Shown here: positions 63,694 through 64,000 of the stretch, piece by piece
Position numbering within the stretch: the stretch's first letter is position 1
How the letters are laid out: every line of letters starts with the position of its first letter
NCBI RefSeq assembly: GCF_008369935.1
Contig: NZ_VTUZ01000003.1
Span: 401,365 to 465,364, forward strand
From: Paraburkholderia panacisoli
GTDB taxonomy: Bacteria; Pseudomonadota; Gammaproteobacteria; Burkholderiales; Burkholderiaceae
DNA: 64,000 nt
Direction of reading: 5' to 3'
Position numbers and translations under genes: made by a program
The notes under the pieces: model-generated
What the model was told of the DNA's origin: nothing
The model's input: the letters and a program-made list of their open reading frames with translations, nothing else
Databases searched by the model: none

Positions 63694-64000
63694 ATGGACA
63701 AGATTACTCGTATCGGCGTGGATCTGGCCAAGAACCTGATCCAGGTGCACGGCGTGGACAGCATGGAACGCGTGGTGGTCAGGAAAGCCATCTCACGGCA
63801 GAAGTTTCTCGAATGGTTTGCCAACCTCGCGCCGTGCCTGGTCGCAATGGAAGCGTGCAGCGCAGCCCACTACTGGGCGCGCAAGCTGCGCGCGCACGGC
63901 CATGAAGTCCGCCTGATCGCGCCGCAGTTCGCGGCGCCATACCGCAAGGGCGGTAAGCACGTGAAGAACGACAGGCTCGATGCGGAGGCAATCTGCGAGG
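63694..64000 (+). mobile_element. IS110 family transposase (5' part, continues past the window)
   Basis: The ATG at 63694, with AAGGGGAA upstream, opens a frame MDKITRIGVDLAKNLIQVHG, KFLEWFANLAPCLVAMEACS, AAHYWARKLRAHGHEVRLIA and GKHVKNDRLDAEAICE, running off the right edge. This is the DEDD catalytic domain of IS110 transposases: Asp in GVDLAK, Glu in AMEACS, and the Asp pair in KNDRLDAEA. The visible part is undamaged. The relation to the IS110 scraps at 49.9 and 52.9 kb should be noted. Confidence 0.92.

Noticed and set aside
1..64000. tRNA, rRNA and CRISPR arrays
   Set aside because: I looked for cloverleaf-like ends, conserved rRNA segments and regularly spaced direct repeats and saw none; a dedicated search program could still find a weak candidate.

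Overview
The window looks like a high-GC betaproteobacterial chromosome or megaplasmid, most likely Burkholderiaceae (Paraburkholderia/Caballeronia-like). I infer this from codon use, the paired short ChrA genes, an orphan type VI effector island, DUF2169/TIGR02270 genes and the IS110/IS5/IS6 types. No rRNA, tRNA, CRISPR array or phage structural genes were seen. The main character of the region is accessory DNA under decay: many genes are broken by small frameshifts, nonsense codons or deletion junctions, and IS fragments lie between them.

Layout. 0-1.5 kb: tail of a decarboxylase-like gene and a split chromate transporter. 1.9-3.5 kb: metallophosphoesterase with an unknown N-terminal half. 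4.1-5.6 kb: HxlR regulator divergent from a quinone-oxidoreductase-like gene. 6.1-14.8 kb: SET-domain protein, small hypotheticals (two are related to each other), a GNAT acetyltransferase, a lytic transglycosylase, and remnants of a YhcG nuclease and of a small unknown protein. 15.1-20 kb: large APC permease, small proteins, alpha/beta hydrolase, broken psuG. 20.3-25.4 kb: sugar ABC transporter and GH42 beta-galactosidase operon whose regulator and binding-protein genes were both beheaded by one deletion. 26.1-31.3 kb: six-gene type VI secretion cargo module (PAAR-like nuclease effector, two related immunity candidates, DUF2169, a ketosynthase-fold pseudoenzyme, TIGR02270). 31.6-36.5 kb: SRPBCC protein, membrane protein, dead tyrosine recombinase, deleted IS5 element. 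36.8-40.9 kb: CoA-transferase, hydrolase, dead SDR gene and divergent HxlR regulator.

41.1-44.3 kb: three-gene operon coding for an acyl-CoA-dehydrogenase-like flavoprotein, a leaderless PhnD-like binding protein and a TusA/ferritin-like fusion; this is the best candidate for an undescribed pathway. 44.6-49.8 kb: five-gene operon for 3-hydroxyaspartate-type amino acids (YheO/DauR-type regulator, ornithine-cyclodeaminase-family reductase, two dehydratases, dicarboxylate symporter). 49.8-54.7 kb: IS110 scraps, DUF1697, a DoxD/DoxA-type thiosulfate:quinone oxidoreductase with an exported DsrE-like protein, and a dead IS6-family transposase. 55.0-58.4 kb: an acetoacetyl-CoA-synthetase/carrier/thioesterase fusion. 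58.5-61.4 kb: IS6 tail, glycosyltransferase head fused by deletion to a livM tail, then livG and livF. 62.1-63.4 kb: alpha/beta hydrolase-adenylate cyclase fusion. 63.7 kb to the end: start of an IS110 transposase.

The two HxlR regulators, about 36 kb apart, each have an ACTAT...ATAGT-type inverted repeat in their divergent intergenic region, which suggests related operators controlling the neighbouring oxidoreductase genes.
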